Source of the DNA: Desulfuromonas acetoxidans DSM 684
Lineage (GTDB): Bacteria > Desulfobacterota > Desulfuromonadia > Desulfuromonadales > Desulfuromonadaceae
Length of the DNA stretch: 64,000 bases
Reading direction: 5' to 3'
Assembly (NCBI RefSeq): GCF_000167355.1
Contig: NZ_AAEW02000004.1
Coordinates: forward strand, 62,001-126,000
Shown: positions 45,126 through 54,490 of the stretch, piece by piece
Layout: every line of letters begins with the position of its first letter
How positions within the stretch are numbered: position 1 is the stretch's first letter
Translations under genes and position numbers: made by a program
The notes under the pieces: model-generated
Databases searched by the model: none
What the model saw: only the letters and a program-made list of their open reading frames with translations
Told to the model about the DNA's origin: nothing

Positions 45126-46385
45126 TCAGGCGTCCTCCGCCACGCGGCGGATATCGGCGCCTAAGGCCAGCAGTTTCTCTTCCAGTCGTTCATAGCCGCG
45201 GTCCAGATGATAAATTCGCGACACTTCCGTGGTATTGTCCGCAGCCAGTCCGGCCAGCACCAGTGAGGCACTGGCGCGCAGATCCGTGGCCATCACCGGC
45301 GCACCGAGCAACTGTTCGACCCCTTCAACCATGGCCTGCTTGCCGTCAATACGGATTTTCGAACCGAGCCGCTGTAATTCACACACGTGCATAAAGCGGT
45401 TCTCAAACACGTTCTCGGCAATAACGCTGGTTCCTTTGGCCAACGTCAGCATGGCCATGAACTGGGCCTGCATATCCGTCGGGAAACCGGGATGCGGCCG
45501 GGTCTTGATCTGCAACGGCTGGATCTCTTCCGGGCCGCGTACGCGAATGCCATCATCACCGAGAATAACTTCGGCACCAGCTTCACGTAACTTGCTAATC
45601 ACCGCTTCAAGACAGTCGGCATCGGCGTTACTGAGCAGCACATCACCACGCGTCATGGCCGCGGCAACCATAAAAGTGCCAGCCTCAATACGGTCCATCA
45701 TCACCTGATGATCCATCGGCTGCAGGCTGTCCACCCCTTCAATGGTCACCGTGTCGCTGCCAGCCCCACGCACACAGGCGCCCATGGCATTGAGCGCATT
45801 GGCCAGATCAACAATTTCCGGCTCGCAAGCGGCGTTTTCCAGCACGGTGGTGCCTTCGGCAAGGGCGGCCGCCATCATCAAATTCTCGGTGCCCCCCACC
45901 GTCGGAGTATCAAAATAGATGGTCGCACCACGTAATTTTTCGGCCCGCGCTTCTACATAGCCGTGATCCAGGGTGATCTCGGCACCCATGGCTTCAAGCC
46001 CTTTAAGATGCAGGTCGATGGGGCGGGCACCAATCGCACAACCGCCGGGCAAACTGACCCGCGCCTGACCAAGTCGGGCGACCAGCGGACCGAGCACCAG
46101 CACCGAGGCGCGCATGGTTTTAACCAGATCGTAGGGCGCTTCGACATTGACCACACGATCGGCGTTGACGCGCACCTGGCCATTTTCAAAGACTGCCGTC
46201 GCACCGAGGGTCTCCAACAGTTTCACAACAGTTTGGATATCACGCAGGTCCGGCACATTGCCGAGGCGGTGCTCACCGGGGCACAACAGGGTTGCGCACA
46301 ACAGCGGCAGCGCGGCGTTTTTCGCCCCGCTCACTTCAACAGTCCCCTGCAGACGGCGTCCGCCGTGGATGACAATCTTCTTCAC
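45126..46385 (-). CDS. murA: UDP-N-acetylglucosamine 1-carboxyvinyltransferase MurA
   Basis: The 419-residue enzyme transfers enolpyruvate to UDP-GlcNAc in the first peptidoglycan-specific step. Features: [29 protein letters not shown] (Lys of SGAKNA), [44 protein letters not shown] with the fosfomycin-targeted Cys, and [18 protein letters not shown]. The start is GTG 46385 behind an AAGGAG somewhat further than usual. The gene follows prmC after 6 nt. Confidence 0.96.
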   Translation of the reverse strand: MKKIVIHGGRRLQGTVEVSGAKNAALPLLCATLLCPGEHRLGNVPDLRDIQTVVKLLETLGATAVFENGQVRVNADRVVNVEAPYDLVKTMRASVLVLGPLVARLGQARVSLPGGCAIGARPIDLHLKGLEAMGAEITLDHGYVEARAEKLRGATIYFDTPTVGGTENLMMAAALAEGTTVLENAACEPEIVDLANALNAMGACVRGAGSDTVTIEGVDSLQPMDHQVMMDRIEAGTFMVAAAMTRGDVLLSNADADCLEAVISKLREAGAEVILGDDGIRVRGPEEIQPLQIKTRPHPGFPTDMQAQFMAMLTLAKGTSVIAENVFENRFMHVCELQRLGSKIRIDGKQAMVEGVEQLLGAPVMATDLRASASLVLAGLAADNTTEVSRIYHLDRGYERLEEKLLALGADIRRVAEDA

Positions 46386-46391
46386 GTTCGT

Positions 46392-47273
46392 TTATGACTC
46401 CTTATCCGTGTGAGCAGGTGCCTGACCTCCCACCACCCGGACAATTCCGTTGTAATCTTCGCGCTGAAAGGTTTCCGGCAAGCCGTGTCGAACCATCAAC
46501 GCGGCCACATCATCAGCCTGTCCGGCCCCCACTTCCACCAGCAGCCAGCCACCGGGGATCAACAGATTGAGTGCCTGTTCACACAGCAGCCGATAACAGT
46601 CCAGGCCGTCACTACCAGCCTGCAAAGCCACAGCAGGCTCATGCTCGCGCACTTCCGGCATCAATCCGTCCATCTCATCCTCACGGATGTACGGCGGGTT
46701 GGACACCACCAGACGATAGGGGCCGCCACTTAACACGGCCATATCCTGCTGACGAAAGCTGAGCCGTTCGGCCACACCGTTGAGTTCGGCATTGGCTTGC
46801 GCCTGGGCCAGAGCTTCGGGCTGCAGGTCGACTGCTTCCACCTGCAGATCCGGGCAACTGTGGGCCAAGGCGACGGCAATCGCACCACTGCCAGTGCCGA
46901 CATCCAGCACGGGCTGTTGCGATGTGGTGTTGTCTTCCAGCAGGCGCAATGCCTCTTCAACCAAAATTTCGGTGTCGCCACGCGGGATCAACACGCCGGG
47001 TGCCACCTTGAACGGCAACGACCAGAATTCGGTGTGGCCAACAATATACTGCAACGGCTCCCGCTTGGCGCGTCGGGCCACCAGTTGACGGATTTTGGTC
47101 AACTCTTGCGGCTGCAACGGCTGGTCGTAGCACAGGTACAGACCAACTCGATCTTTATTCAGAGCGTCGCCAATGAGCAGCTCCGCATCCAGACGCGGCG
47201 AATCAATGCCTTTTTCCTTCAGGTACTCGGCCGTCCAGCGCAGGACACTCAGCACCGTCCAGCGTTCGGTCAC
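46392..47273 (-). CDS. prmC: Release factor glutamine methyltransferase PrmC
   Basis: The 293-residue SAM-dependent enzyme methylates the GGQ glutamine of release factors. [22 protein letters not shown] is motif I and [15 protein letters not shown] is the NPPY catalytic motif. An N-terminal helical domain (about 1-85) binds the release factor. GTG 47273 overlaps the prfA stop, so the enzyme is coupled to its substrate gene, a common arrangement. Confidence 0.95.
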   Translation of the reverse strand: MTERWTVLSVLRWTAEYLKEKGIDSPRLDAELLIGDALNKDRVGLYLCYDQPLQPQELTKIRQLVARRAKREPLQYIVGHTEFWSLPFKVAPGVLIPRGDTEILVEEALRLLEDNTTSQQPVLDVGTGSGAIAVALAHSCPDLQVEAVDLQPEALAQAQANAELNGVAERLSFRQQDMAVLSGGPYRLVVSNPPYIREDEMDGLMPEVREHEPAVALQAGSDGLDCYRLLCEQALNLLIPGGWLLVEVGAGQADDVAALMVRHGLPETFQREDYNGIVRVVGGQAPAHTDKES

Positions 47274-48346
47274 GCGTTCTCCTGTCCGGCCATCAGTTCC
47301 GCCTGATAATGGGTGGTCAAGGCGTCAAATACTTCATCGAGATCGCCCTGCATGATGGCATCCAGTTTATACAAGGTCAGACCGATACGGTGATCGGTGC
47401 AACGGCCTTGGGGAAAGTTGTAGGTACGAATCCGCTCACTGCGATCACCACTGCCGACCTGACTTTTACGATCTGCGGCCATCTCAGCGTGTTTTTCCGC
47501 TTCCATGGCGTCGAGAATCCGTGAGCGCAACACCTTCATGGCCCGCGCCTTGTTTTTGTGCTGGGACTTTTCATCCTGGCAAGCCACGACAACACCGGTG
47601 GGAATATGAGTGATGCGAACCGCCGACTCAGTTTTGTTAACATGCTGGCCACCAGCGCCGGACGCCCGATACAAGTCGATGCGCAGATCGCTGGGATTGA
47701 TCTCCAAGTCCACCTCTTCGGCCTCGGGCAAGACAGCCACAGTACAGGCCGAGGTATGGATACGGCCCTGAGTTTCCGTTTCCGGAACCCGCTGCACGCG
47801 ATGAGTGCCACTTTCGTATTTGAGTCGGGAATAGACGTTTTCACCACTGATCATGGCGATCACTTCCTTGAAACCGCCAACGCCGGATTCCGAAGAACTC
47901 ATGATCTCCACCTTCCAGCGATGTTTTTCGGCATAGCGGCTGTAGGCACGAAACAGATCACCGGCAAACAACGCCGCTTCGTCGCCACCGGTTCCGGCAC
48001 GGATTTCGAGGATGATATTCTTGCCGTCGTTAGGATCTTTCGGCAACATGAGCAGGGTCAGCTTTTCGGCCAGATGCTCACACTCATCCTCCAGAGCAGG
48101 CAGCTCTTCTCGCGCCATTTCGCGCATATCGGGATCGTCATCGCGCATCAATTCGCGATTGTCCTCGATCTCCTGCTGAATCTGGCGGTAGCGGCGATAC
48201 ACCTCCACCGGCTCGGACAGCTCGGCGTGTTCACGCGTCAGTTCGCGAAATTTATTCTGGTCGGAGAGCACAGTGGGGTCGGACAACAGCCCTTCCACCT
48301 CCTGAAAGCGATCGACGACTTCTTCGAGTTTGTCAAAAATAGCCAC
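47270..48346 (-). CDS. prfA: Peptide chain release factor 1
   Basis: The 358-residue RF1 reads UAA and UAG. The GGQ loop is in [25 protein letters not shown]. The codon-recognition PxT-type motif region [25 protein letters not shown] is of RF1 type. The start is GTG 48346 ([23 protein letters not shown]) with a weak ribosome site. It is followed by prmC with overlapping start and stop. Confidence 0.96.
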   Translation of the reverse strand: MAIFDKLEEVVDRFQEVEGLLSDPTVLSDQNKFRELTREHAELSEPVEVYRRYRQIQQEIEDNRELMRDDDPDMREMAREELPALEDECEHLAEKLTLLMLPKDPNDGKNIILEIRAGTGGDEAALFAGDLFRAYSRYAEKHRWKVEIMSSSESGVGGFKEVIAMISGENVYSRLKYESGTHRVQRVPETETQGRIHTSACTVAVLPEAEEVDLEINPSDLRIDLYRASGAGGQHVNKTESAVRITHIPTGVVVACQDEKSQHKNKARAMKVLRSRILDAMEAEKHAEMAADRKSQVGSGDRSERIRTYNFPQGRCTDHRIGLTLYKLDAIMQGDLDEVFDALTTHYQAELMAGQENA

Positions 48347-48396
48347 AAGCGTGTCTTTCTATTGACAGACGGAACCATGCGGTTCCTGTGTTTTGA

Positions 48397-49083
48397 TCAG
48401 TTCTGGCCGTACTCCTGCCGCACAGCATCAGCTTCACCACAGCACATGGCCCCTTCGGGGCAGGCACCGCGCAGACAACCGGGCCCGGCCTGGGCAAATA
48501 ATACCGGTGCCGCGTCACGACACAACAACAACATTTGTTTGGCCATGGCGCGAATTTCCCACTGAGCACGACGACAGCAGCGTAAGGAAAAAAAGTGATG
48601 CAACTCGCGGGCATTCATGGTCATCACCAGCTTGGTCTGGGCGGCATTGGGCAGCACAAAACGAGCGTCTTCCGCCGGGACCCCGGCTTCGAGCATGTCC
48701 TTGTACAGGTGATGTACCTGGTCAAACAGATCATGGTAACGTTGCTGTAATTCGGGATGATCGGCCAAAGACGGCGGCTCTACCGCAGCAAACGGGGTAT
48801 CGTGTGCCACATAGCGCTGGCTCTGTTGCGAGTAGGACGCCACCCGGTGGCGCACCAGCTGATGGGAACAGGCACGACTGAGCCCTTCCAGACCAAAACT
48901 GAAGCTGACATGTTCCAACACCGAGAAATGGCCTAGCTTGAGGATTTTCTCAATCAGACGCAACTGTTGATCACGGTCGGCAGACAACAGGTCGTTGATA
49001 CCAGCATCCGAGTAGCATAAGCGGGCGGCAGCGGCGACGATTTTTTCCGGCTCGGGAGTATGGCTCAGCAGCTGAACATCCAT
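48397..49083 (-). CDS. thyX: Flavin-dependent thymidylate synthase ThyX
   Basis: The 228-residue FAD enzyme makes dTMP from dUMP with methylene-THF and NADPH. The ThyX motif appears as RHRVASYSQQSQRYV (usual RHRxxSxNxxSxRY). LLSHTPEPEKIVAAAARLCY at the N-terminus and LVMTMNARELHHFFSLRCCRRAQWEIRAMAKQML near the C-terminus match the family. It suggests that the organism may not depend on ThyA. The gene lies between rpmE and prfA on the same strand. Confidence 0.94.
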   Translation of the reverse strand: MDVQLLSHTPEPEKIVAAAARLCYSDAGINDLLSADRDQQLRLIEKILKLGHFSVLEHVSFSFGLEGLSRACSHQLVRHRVASYSQQSQRYVAHDTPFAAVEPPSLADHPELQQRYHDLFDQVHHLYKDMLEAGVPAEDARFVLPNAAQTKLVMTMNARELHHFFSLRCCRRAQWEIRAMAKQMLLLCRDAAPVLFAQAGPGCLRGACPEGAMCCGEADAVRQEYGQN

Positions 49084-49122
49084 GGGCTCGGCCTTTAAAA
49101 AAGGGAATTATTTAACGAGAAA

Positions 49123-49154
49123 CAGCCGCAAGAGGAAAATCTCCCTTGCGGCTG
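49123..49154 (-). terminator. Terminator-like hairpin after rpmE
   Basis: CAGCCGCAAG / CTTGCGGCTG with a 12-nt loop, followed on the minus strand by TTTCTCGTTAAAT. It lies between rpmE and thyX and probably limits read-through. Confidence 0.6.
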
Positions 49155-49188
49155 ATCCAAATGACGCGGTTTACAGCGAAGCAAACAA

Positions 49189-49398
49189 CTACTTCTTTGC
49201 ATACCTTTTGCGGAAACGCTCGATACGACCAGCGGTATCCAGCAGCTTCTGGGTGCCGGTGTAGAACGGATGGCACGCAGAGCAGATTTCAGTGGTCAGC
49301 TCACCGCCCTTGTCGTAAGTGGAGCGGGTCTGGAACGAGTTGCCGCAGTGACACTTGACAGTCACTTCTTCGTACTTGGGATGGATCCCTTCTTTCAT
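49189..49398 (-). CDS. rpmE: Ribosomal protein L31 (zinc-type)
   Basis: The 69-residue protein starts at [20 protein letters not shown] with AAAAGGAGAAC upstream; the longer frame is rejected. It has CHCG and [13 protein letters not shown], the four-cysteine zinc-binding (C+) form of L31. It lies between rho and thyX in the same direction, as in related genomes. The gap 49399-49624 shows no further gene. Confidence 0.96.
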   Translation of the reverse strand: MKEGIHPKYEEVTVKCHCGNSFQTRSTYDKGGELTTEICSACHPFYTGTQKLLDTAGRIERFRKRYAKK

Positions 49399-49624
49399 GG
49401 TAGTTCTCCTTTTAAGTGCCTGGCGTTGTACAGGCGAGAATCGCAACCCCCGTCAAGGGGTAATAGGAACAAATACACGCTTTCACGTCCTGATGCAACC
49501 CTTAATTTTCATTTTACTACCGGCCTTGTGTAAAAGAGTTTCGCCGCCCATGGGGAGACGCTCCTGATCGCCGGGCTTGCCAATGACCATCGTTGCGGCC
49601 CCAGCAAATTGCAACCGAGAGGGA

Positions 49625-50872
49625 TCACTGATTCATGGAATCAAGGAACTCCTGGTTGTCCTTGGTCTCCACCAGCTTCTCACGCAAGAACTCCATGCTG
49701 TCAACAACATTCATGGTGGTCAGCACTTTGCGCAGCAGCCACATACGTTGCAGCGTTGTCGTATCCTGCAGCAGCTCTTCACGACGGGTTCCGGACTTGT
49801 TAACATCGATGGCCGGGAAGGTGCGCTTGTCAACCAGGCGACGATCCAGAACCAGCTCCATGTTACCGGTGCCTTTGAACTCTTCGAAAATAACCTCGTC
49901 CATCTTGCTGCCGGTATCGATCAGTGCCGTGGCAATGATGGTCAGGCTGCCGCCCTCTTCAACATTACGCGCCGCGCCAAAAAACCGCTTCGGCTTGTGC
50001 AAAGCGTTGGAGTCAACACCACCGGACAGGATCTTGCCGCTCGGCGGCACCACCGTATTATAAGCACGCGCCAGACGGGTGATGGAGTCGAGCAGAATGA
50101 CCACATCACGTTTATGCTCAACCAGGCGCTTGGCTTTCTGAATCACCATCTCGGCCACTTGGACGTGGCGGGTTGCCGGCTCGTCAAAGGTCGACGACAC
50201 CACCTCACCCTGTACCGAGCGCTGCATGTCGGTGACCTCTTCAGGACGTTCATCAATCAGCAGGACAATCAGGTACGCTTCAGGATGGTTGGTGGTGATA
50301 GAGTTGGCCAGATTTTGCAACAGAACCGTTTTACCTGTGCGCGGCGGGGCGACGATCAGGCCACGTTGGCCTTTACCGATGGGCGACACCAGATCAATGA
50401 CGCGCATGGGAATATTATCGCTGGTAGTCTCCAGCACCAGACGCTCCTGAGGATGCAACGGCGTCAGGTTGTCAAACAGCGTCTTCTTACGGGCGACTGC
50501 CGGATCCTCGAAGTTGATCTCCGAGACCTTGAGCAAAGCGAAATAGCGCTCACCCTCTTTAGGCGGACGAATTTGCCCGGAGATCGTGTCGCCGGTGCGC
50601 AAACTGAAGCGACGGATCTGCGACGGGGAGACATAGATATCGTCCGGTCCCGGCAGGTAGTTGGCATCCGTGGCACGCAAGAAACCGAAACCATCGGGCA
50701 GGATCTCCAGAACCCCCTCCCCGAAAATCGCCCCTTTCTGGGCAGCTGTGGCACTGAGGATGGAAAAGATCACATCCTGCTTGCGCATCCCGGCGACCCC
50801 TTCGATCTTCAGATCGTTGGCAATCTCGGTCAGCTCAGTAATTTTTTTGGCCTTGAGGTCCTTCAGGTGCAT
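49625..50872 (-). CDS. rho: Transcription termination factor Rho
   Basis: From ATG 50872 ([20 protein letters not shown]) the product has 415 residues, the usual Rho length. The RNA-binding cold-shock-like domain has [30 protein letters not shown]. The ATPase has Walker [20 protein letters not shown] and Walker [16 protein letters not shown]. The Q and R loops are in [27 protein letters not shown]. The frame extends to a second ATG at 50944, adding 24 charged residues; neither start has a clear ribosome site, and I prefer the one that aligns with known Rho. From 50945 to 51274 no gene is seen beyond an unlikely further extension. Confidence 0.95.
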   Translation of the reverse strand: MHLKDLKAKKITELTEIANDLKIEGVAGMRKQDVIFSILSATAAQKGAIFGEGVLEILPDGFGFLRATDANYLPGPDDIYVSPSQIRRFSLRTGDTISGQIRPPKEGERYFALLKVSEINFEDPAVARKKTLFDNLTPLHPQERLVLETTSDNIPMRVIDLVSPIGKGQRGLIVAPPRTGKTVLLQNLANSITTNHPEAYLIVLLIDERPEEVTDMQRSVQGEVVSSTFDEPATRHVQVAEMVIQKAKRLVEHKRDVVILLDSITRLARAYNTVVPPSGKILSGGVDSNALHKPKRFFGAARNVEEGGSLTIIATALIDTGSKMDEVIFEEFKGTGNMELVLDRRLVDKRTFPAIDVNKSGTRREELLQDTTTLQRMWLLRKVLTTMNVVDSMEFLREKLVETKDNQEFLDSMNQ

Positions 50873-51274
50873 GGAAGAACCGTCATTTTCGACGACTTTA
50901 CGCGTGGTTCTGGTCTCGTTTTTTTTATTGTCTGTTTTTTTCATTAGTTTGTGGCTGCTCGACAGCGAAAGGAAGACGTACCGTTGCTGCGACAACAGGC
51001 CTCTCGGTTTAGAGTGACAGGGACAAGTGGGGTAGTTCCATTGGGGGTATTCAGGAATTGAATCTGTTGGTGTCAACTCGCCGCTGACACACACTGTCTC
51101 CCTGTCTACCTTCTTTCGTCGCTCTTGTCAATCGCTTAAATACGTTAAGCACCCGTTTTGCCACCAAGAGTTGATTTTTTTCGCGTAAACACCTTCTCCC
51201 CTGCGCGACCAGTGACACACGGGAAAACCAGCAGTCTTTATGAAAAATTACTCCCCCGCCTCACGTAGCAAGCC

Positions 51275-51937
51275 CTAGCCCCCTGAGCGATGACGGACGA
51301 TCTGCCCTTCGATCATGTACACCACGTCTTCTGCGATATGCGCTGCCAGATCGGCAATGCGCTCCATATGGCGCGACACGGCCAGCCACAACAGCAACGC
51401 TTCAAGATTGTGACTGGAACCGACCAGCTCCTGCTTGACCAACCCATAGGTCTGGCGATGCAGTTCATCAATCTGGTCGTCATCGGCAATGACCTGTTGC
51501 GCCGTGGCGGCATCAAGATTGACCAGCGAGGTGAGGCTTTTGTCAAGCATGGCCAGAACGCGCTTAGCCATCAACGGAAAATCAAACGGCGCCTCAACCT
51601 TTTTCAGCTCAGCAAACGCCAGAGTGCGTTTGGCCACATTGACAGCCACATCACCAATCCGCTCCAGGTCGCTGTTGATTTTGATCACCGAAACGATAAA
51701 ACGCAGATCCGTGGCCACCGGCTGGTGAAGGGCCAGCACCTTCAGACACTCCTCTTCCAGCTCCACCTCGTGATGGTTGATCCGGTTATCGAGGCTGATA
51801 ACACTGTCAGCCAAGGCATTGTCTCCGCGCTCCAGTGCCTGCACTGCTTTCTGGACGCTCTCTTCAACCAGGGCGCTCTGCGCCAGGATCATCCGCTTTA
51901 ACGTGTTAAGTTCTTCTTGCAAATGGATTGCCATCAT
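51275..51937 (-). CDS. phoU: Phosphate transport system regulator PhoU
   Basis: The 220-residue protein is made of two three-helix bundles with PhoU metal-cluster motifs: EVELEEECLKVLALHQPVATDLRFIVSVIKINSDLERIGDVAVNVAKR and later SHNLEALLLWLAVSRHMERIADLAAHIAEDVVYM. PhoU links Pst transport activity to the PhoR/PhoB two-component system. It lies 89 nt after pstB, the last gene of the pst unit; no phoB or phoR is in the window. Confidence 0.95.
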   Translation of the reverse strand: MMAIHLQEELNTLKRMILAQSALVEESVQKAVQALERGDNALADSVISLDNRINHHEVELEEECLKVLALHQPVATDLRFIVSVIKINSDLERIGDVAVNVAKRTLAFAELKKVEAPFDFPLMAKRVLAMLDKSLTSLVNLDAATAQQVIADDDQIDELHRQTYGLVKQELVGSSHNLEALLLWLAVSRHMERIADLAAHIAEDVVYMIEGQIVRHRSGG

Positions 51938-52026
51938 CTCATAGGTCCTTCCCTGTCATTCATGGATTTGCCACCGGGCTGTTATCCCAGCGCTGATCCG
52001 TTATCCGTTTAAACCTGCAACGTGCC

Positions 52027-52803
52027 CTAACCGAACCGGCCGGTGATATAGTCTTCGGTCTGTTTATTTTTCGGCTTCATGAACAGATCACCGGTTTTAC
52101 CGTATTCCACAAGCACCCCTTCAAAGAAAAACGCCGTATAATCGGAAACACGTGCGGCCTGCTGCATGTTATGGGTGACAATAATAATCGTGTAGTCATC
52201 ACGCAGCTCTTTGATCAGGTCCTCAACTCGGGCCGTCGATTTTGGATCCAGAGCCGAACAGGGTTCATCCATCAGAATCACTTCGGGATTCACGGCAATG
52301 GCACGGGCAATACACAAACGCTGCATCTGTCCGCCGGACATGCCCAGAGCGGAATCCTGAAGACGATCTTTGACCTCGTCCCACAGACCGGCCCCCTTGA
52401 GGCTGCGCTCCACCGTTTCATCAAGGATCTTTTTATCGTTAATGCCGGCAATGCGCAGACCGTAGATGACGTTTTCATAGATCGATTTGGGAAACGGATT
52501 TGATTTCTGAAACACCATGCCAACGCGGCGGCGCAACTCAATCACATCGAGATCGCCGGAATTGATCTCGGTGTCATCAATTCGGATGCTGCCTTCCATA
52601 CGCGAAATATCGACCAGATCGTTCATCCGGTTGATACAGCGCAAAAACGTCGACTTGCCGCAGCCGGATGGGCCGATCAGCGCCGTCACCTGGCGGCGCG
52701 GGAACACCATATTCAGGTCAAACAGCGCCTGCGAGGTGCCGTAGAAAAAATCAAGATGCTCAACTTCAATGACAGGATCTGCCAGAGGATTGGGGGTCGT
52801 CAT
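52027..52803 (-). CDS. pstB: Phosphate ABC transporter ATP-binding protein PstB
   Basis: The 258-residue ATPase has Walker [21 protein letters not shown], the signature LSGGQ appearing as [15 protein letters not shown], Walker [14 protein letters not shown], and the switch His in [24 protein letters not shown]. The last two blocks are typical of PstB. It energises uptake through PstC/PstA and starts 52 nt after pstA. Confidence 0.97.
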   Translation of the reverse strand: MTTPNPLADPVIEVEHLDFFYGTSQALFDLNMVFPRRQVTALIGPSGCGKSTFLRCINRMNDLVDISRMEGSIRIDDTEINSGDLDVIELRRRVGMVFQKSNPFPKSIYENVIYGLRIAGINDKKILDETVERSLKGAGLWDEVKDRLQDSALGMSGGQMQRLCIARAIAVNPEVILMDEPCSALDPKSTARVEDLIKELRDDYTIIIVTHNMQQAARVSDYTAFFFEGVLVEYGKTGDLFMKPKNKQTEDYITGRFG

Positions 52804-52855
52804 AGTTTTTTATTCTCCAGAATGTCCTTATTGCTCCACCGTCGGTGCCACAACT

Positions 52856-54448
52856 CTAAAAGGTGCCGAAGGTATATTTCTTCTTCATGTGGTTGCGCAA
52901 GCGGATGGCGACACCACTCATTACGATAACGATCAAGACCAGCAACAGCGTGGTCACAAACACCATGGGTCGCGCCGCTTCGACATTCGGCGATTGAAAA
53001 CCTATGTCGTAGATGTGAAAACCCAGATGCATAAATTTACGTTCCAGATGAAAGTAGGGAAACTGCCCGTCCAGAGGCAACGATGGCGCCAGCTTGACCA
53101 CACCGGTGATCATCAACGGCGCAACCTCACCGGCCGCACGGGCCATGGACAGAATCAGTCCGGTCATAATCCCCGGCGAAGCCATGGGTAACAAGATGCG
53201 GGTCAAGGTCTGAAAGCGCGTTGAACCAAGGGCCAGCGAGCCTTCACGAATCCCACCGGGAATCGCGCCCAACGCCTCTTCCGTCGTCACAATGACAACC
53301 GGCACCGTCAGCAGTGCCAGGGTCAGACTGGCCCACAGCAACCCACCGGTGCCGAATGTCGGCGTCGGCAGACGTTCCGGAAAAAACAGTTGGTCAATGC
53401 CGCTGCCAATCCCATAGATAAAAAAGCCCAGACCGAAGATGCCATAGACAATCGACGGAATCCCGGCGAGATTGTTCACGGCAATCCGCACCATGCGCAC
53501 CATCAATCCTTCGCCGGCGTATTCGCTCAGATAGATGGCGGCAATCACGCCTAAAGGGAACGAAAACAGACTCATGACAAAAATCAACAGCACCGTGCCG
53601 TAGATGGCCGGAAACAATCCACCCTCGGTGTTGGACTCGCGCGGCTCACCAACAAACAATTCAATGAGCTTGTCAAAATAGATCCCCGCCCGCTGCAGCG
53701 TCGTTAAATCATTGGGCTGAAAGTTGCGGACAATTTCCGCCAGGGCGATGTGCACCGGGCGACCGTTAATATCGGTAAAGTTGGCGTAATAATCCCGCAA
53801 CTTCTGTTTCTGCTTGCCCTGTTCGGTCATCCAATGGCCAAAGGATCCTTTAAGTTCAGAAACCTGCGCGGCGATGTCCACCCGTTTAGGGTCTTGTTTT
53901 TCTACCCCCTCATAGGCATAGAGCAGGTCGCGATTATTAAGCTTCTGGATCTCATAATTGATATCATTGATATGGCCATCAATCTCATCAAGCGTGTCCT
54001 GTAACGGCACGATCGCTTCTCGACCGGCTTCCAACTGTTGCCACAAGGCCATTGAGGTATCGACACCGGGAGCGACAACCTCCGTGAGAATACCGTAAAA
54101 ATTCCCGTACTCCTGTCGCTCAATGGTTGCGACGTGCTTGGGCTGATGGCGTTTGACAACGCCATCTTCGCGAATCCAGCGAAAATCCATGCCGTACAGG
54201 TCGCGGTTGCCCACTTTGAGCTGAATGCGTCGCGAATCCTCTCCGGGAAGCGGCTCCTCTTTGAGAACCTCACCAAGAACCGACTGCCCGTTGGACAGAT
54301 CGAATGCGGTTAACCGCGCCGGCCAAAACGTCCCCAGCCCATTGGCAATCACCACCAGCACCAGGATAAACGCCATCAGCAACGTTGATGTCAGAGCGGC
54401 GGCCGTCAGCCAAACCTGGGGCTCACCGCGTGTAATAAACTGCTTCAT
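52856..54448 (-). CDS. pstA: Phosphate ABC transporter permease PstA, long form
   Basis: The 530-residue product starts at ATG 54448 behind TTGAGGACAC; an upstream ATG overlaps that site. The C-terminal half is the normal permease (LLIFVMSLFSFPLGVIAAIYLSEYAGEG, NNLAGIPSIVYGIFGLGFF, EEALGAIPGGIREGSLALGSTRFQTLTRILLPMASPGIMTG with the EAA loop). Between the first helix (about 15-36) and the second (about 280) lies a ~240-residue extracytoplasmic domain with IVPLQDTLDEIDGHINDINYEI-type coiled coil. Common PstA proteins have about 290 residues. The extra domain may pair with the long PstC. Confidence 0.92.
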   Translation of the reverse strand: MKQFITRGEPQVWLTAAALTSTLLMAFILVLVVIANGLGTFWPARLTAFDLSNGQSVLGEVLKEEPLPGEDSRRIQLKVGNRDLYGMDFRWIREDGVVKRHQPKHVATIERQEYGNFYGILTEVVAPGVDTSMALWQQLEAGREAIVPLQDTLDEIDGHINDINYEIQKLNNRDLLYAYEGVEKQDPKRVDIAAQVSELKGSFGHWMTEQGKQKQKLRDYYANFTDINGRPVHIALAEIVRNFQPNDLTTLQRAGIYFDKLIELFVGEPRESNTEGGLFPAIYGTVLLIFVMSLFSFPLGVIAAIYLSEYAGEGLMVRMVRIAVNNLAGIPSIVYGIFGLGFFIYGIGSGIDQLFFPERLPTPTFGTGGLLWASLTLALLTVPVVIVTTEEALGAIPGGIREGSLALGSTRFQTLTRILLPMASPGIMTGLILSMARAAGEVAPLMITGVVKLAPSLPLDGQFPYFHLERKFMHLGFHIYDIGFQSPNVEAARPMVFVTTLLLVLIVIVMSGVAIRLRNHMKKKYTFGTF

Positions 54449-54490
54449 GTGTGTCCTCAATTTTCTCCGTCAACCACGACGATAGCAACC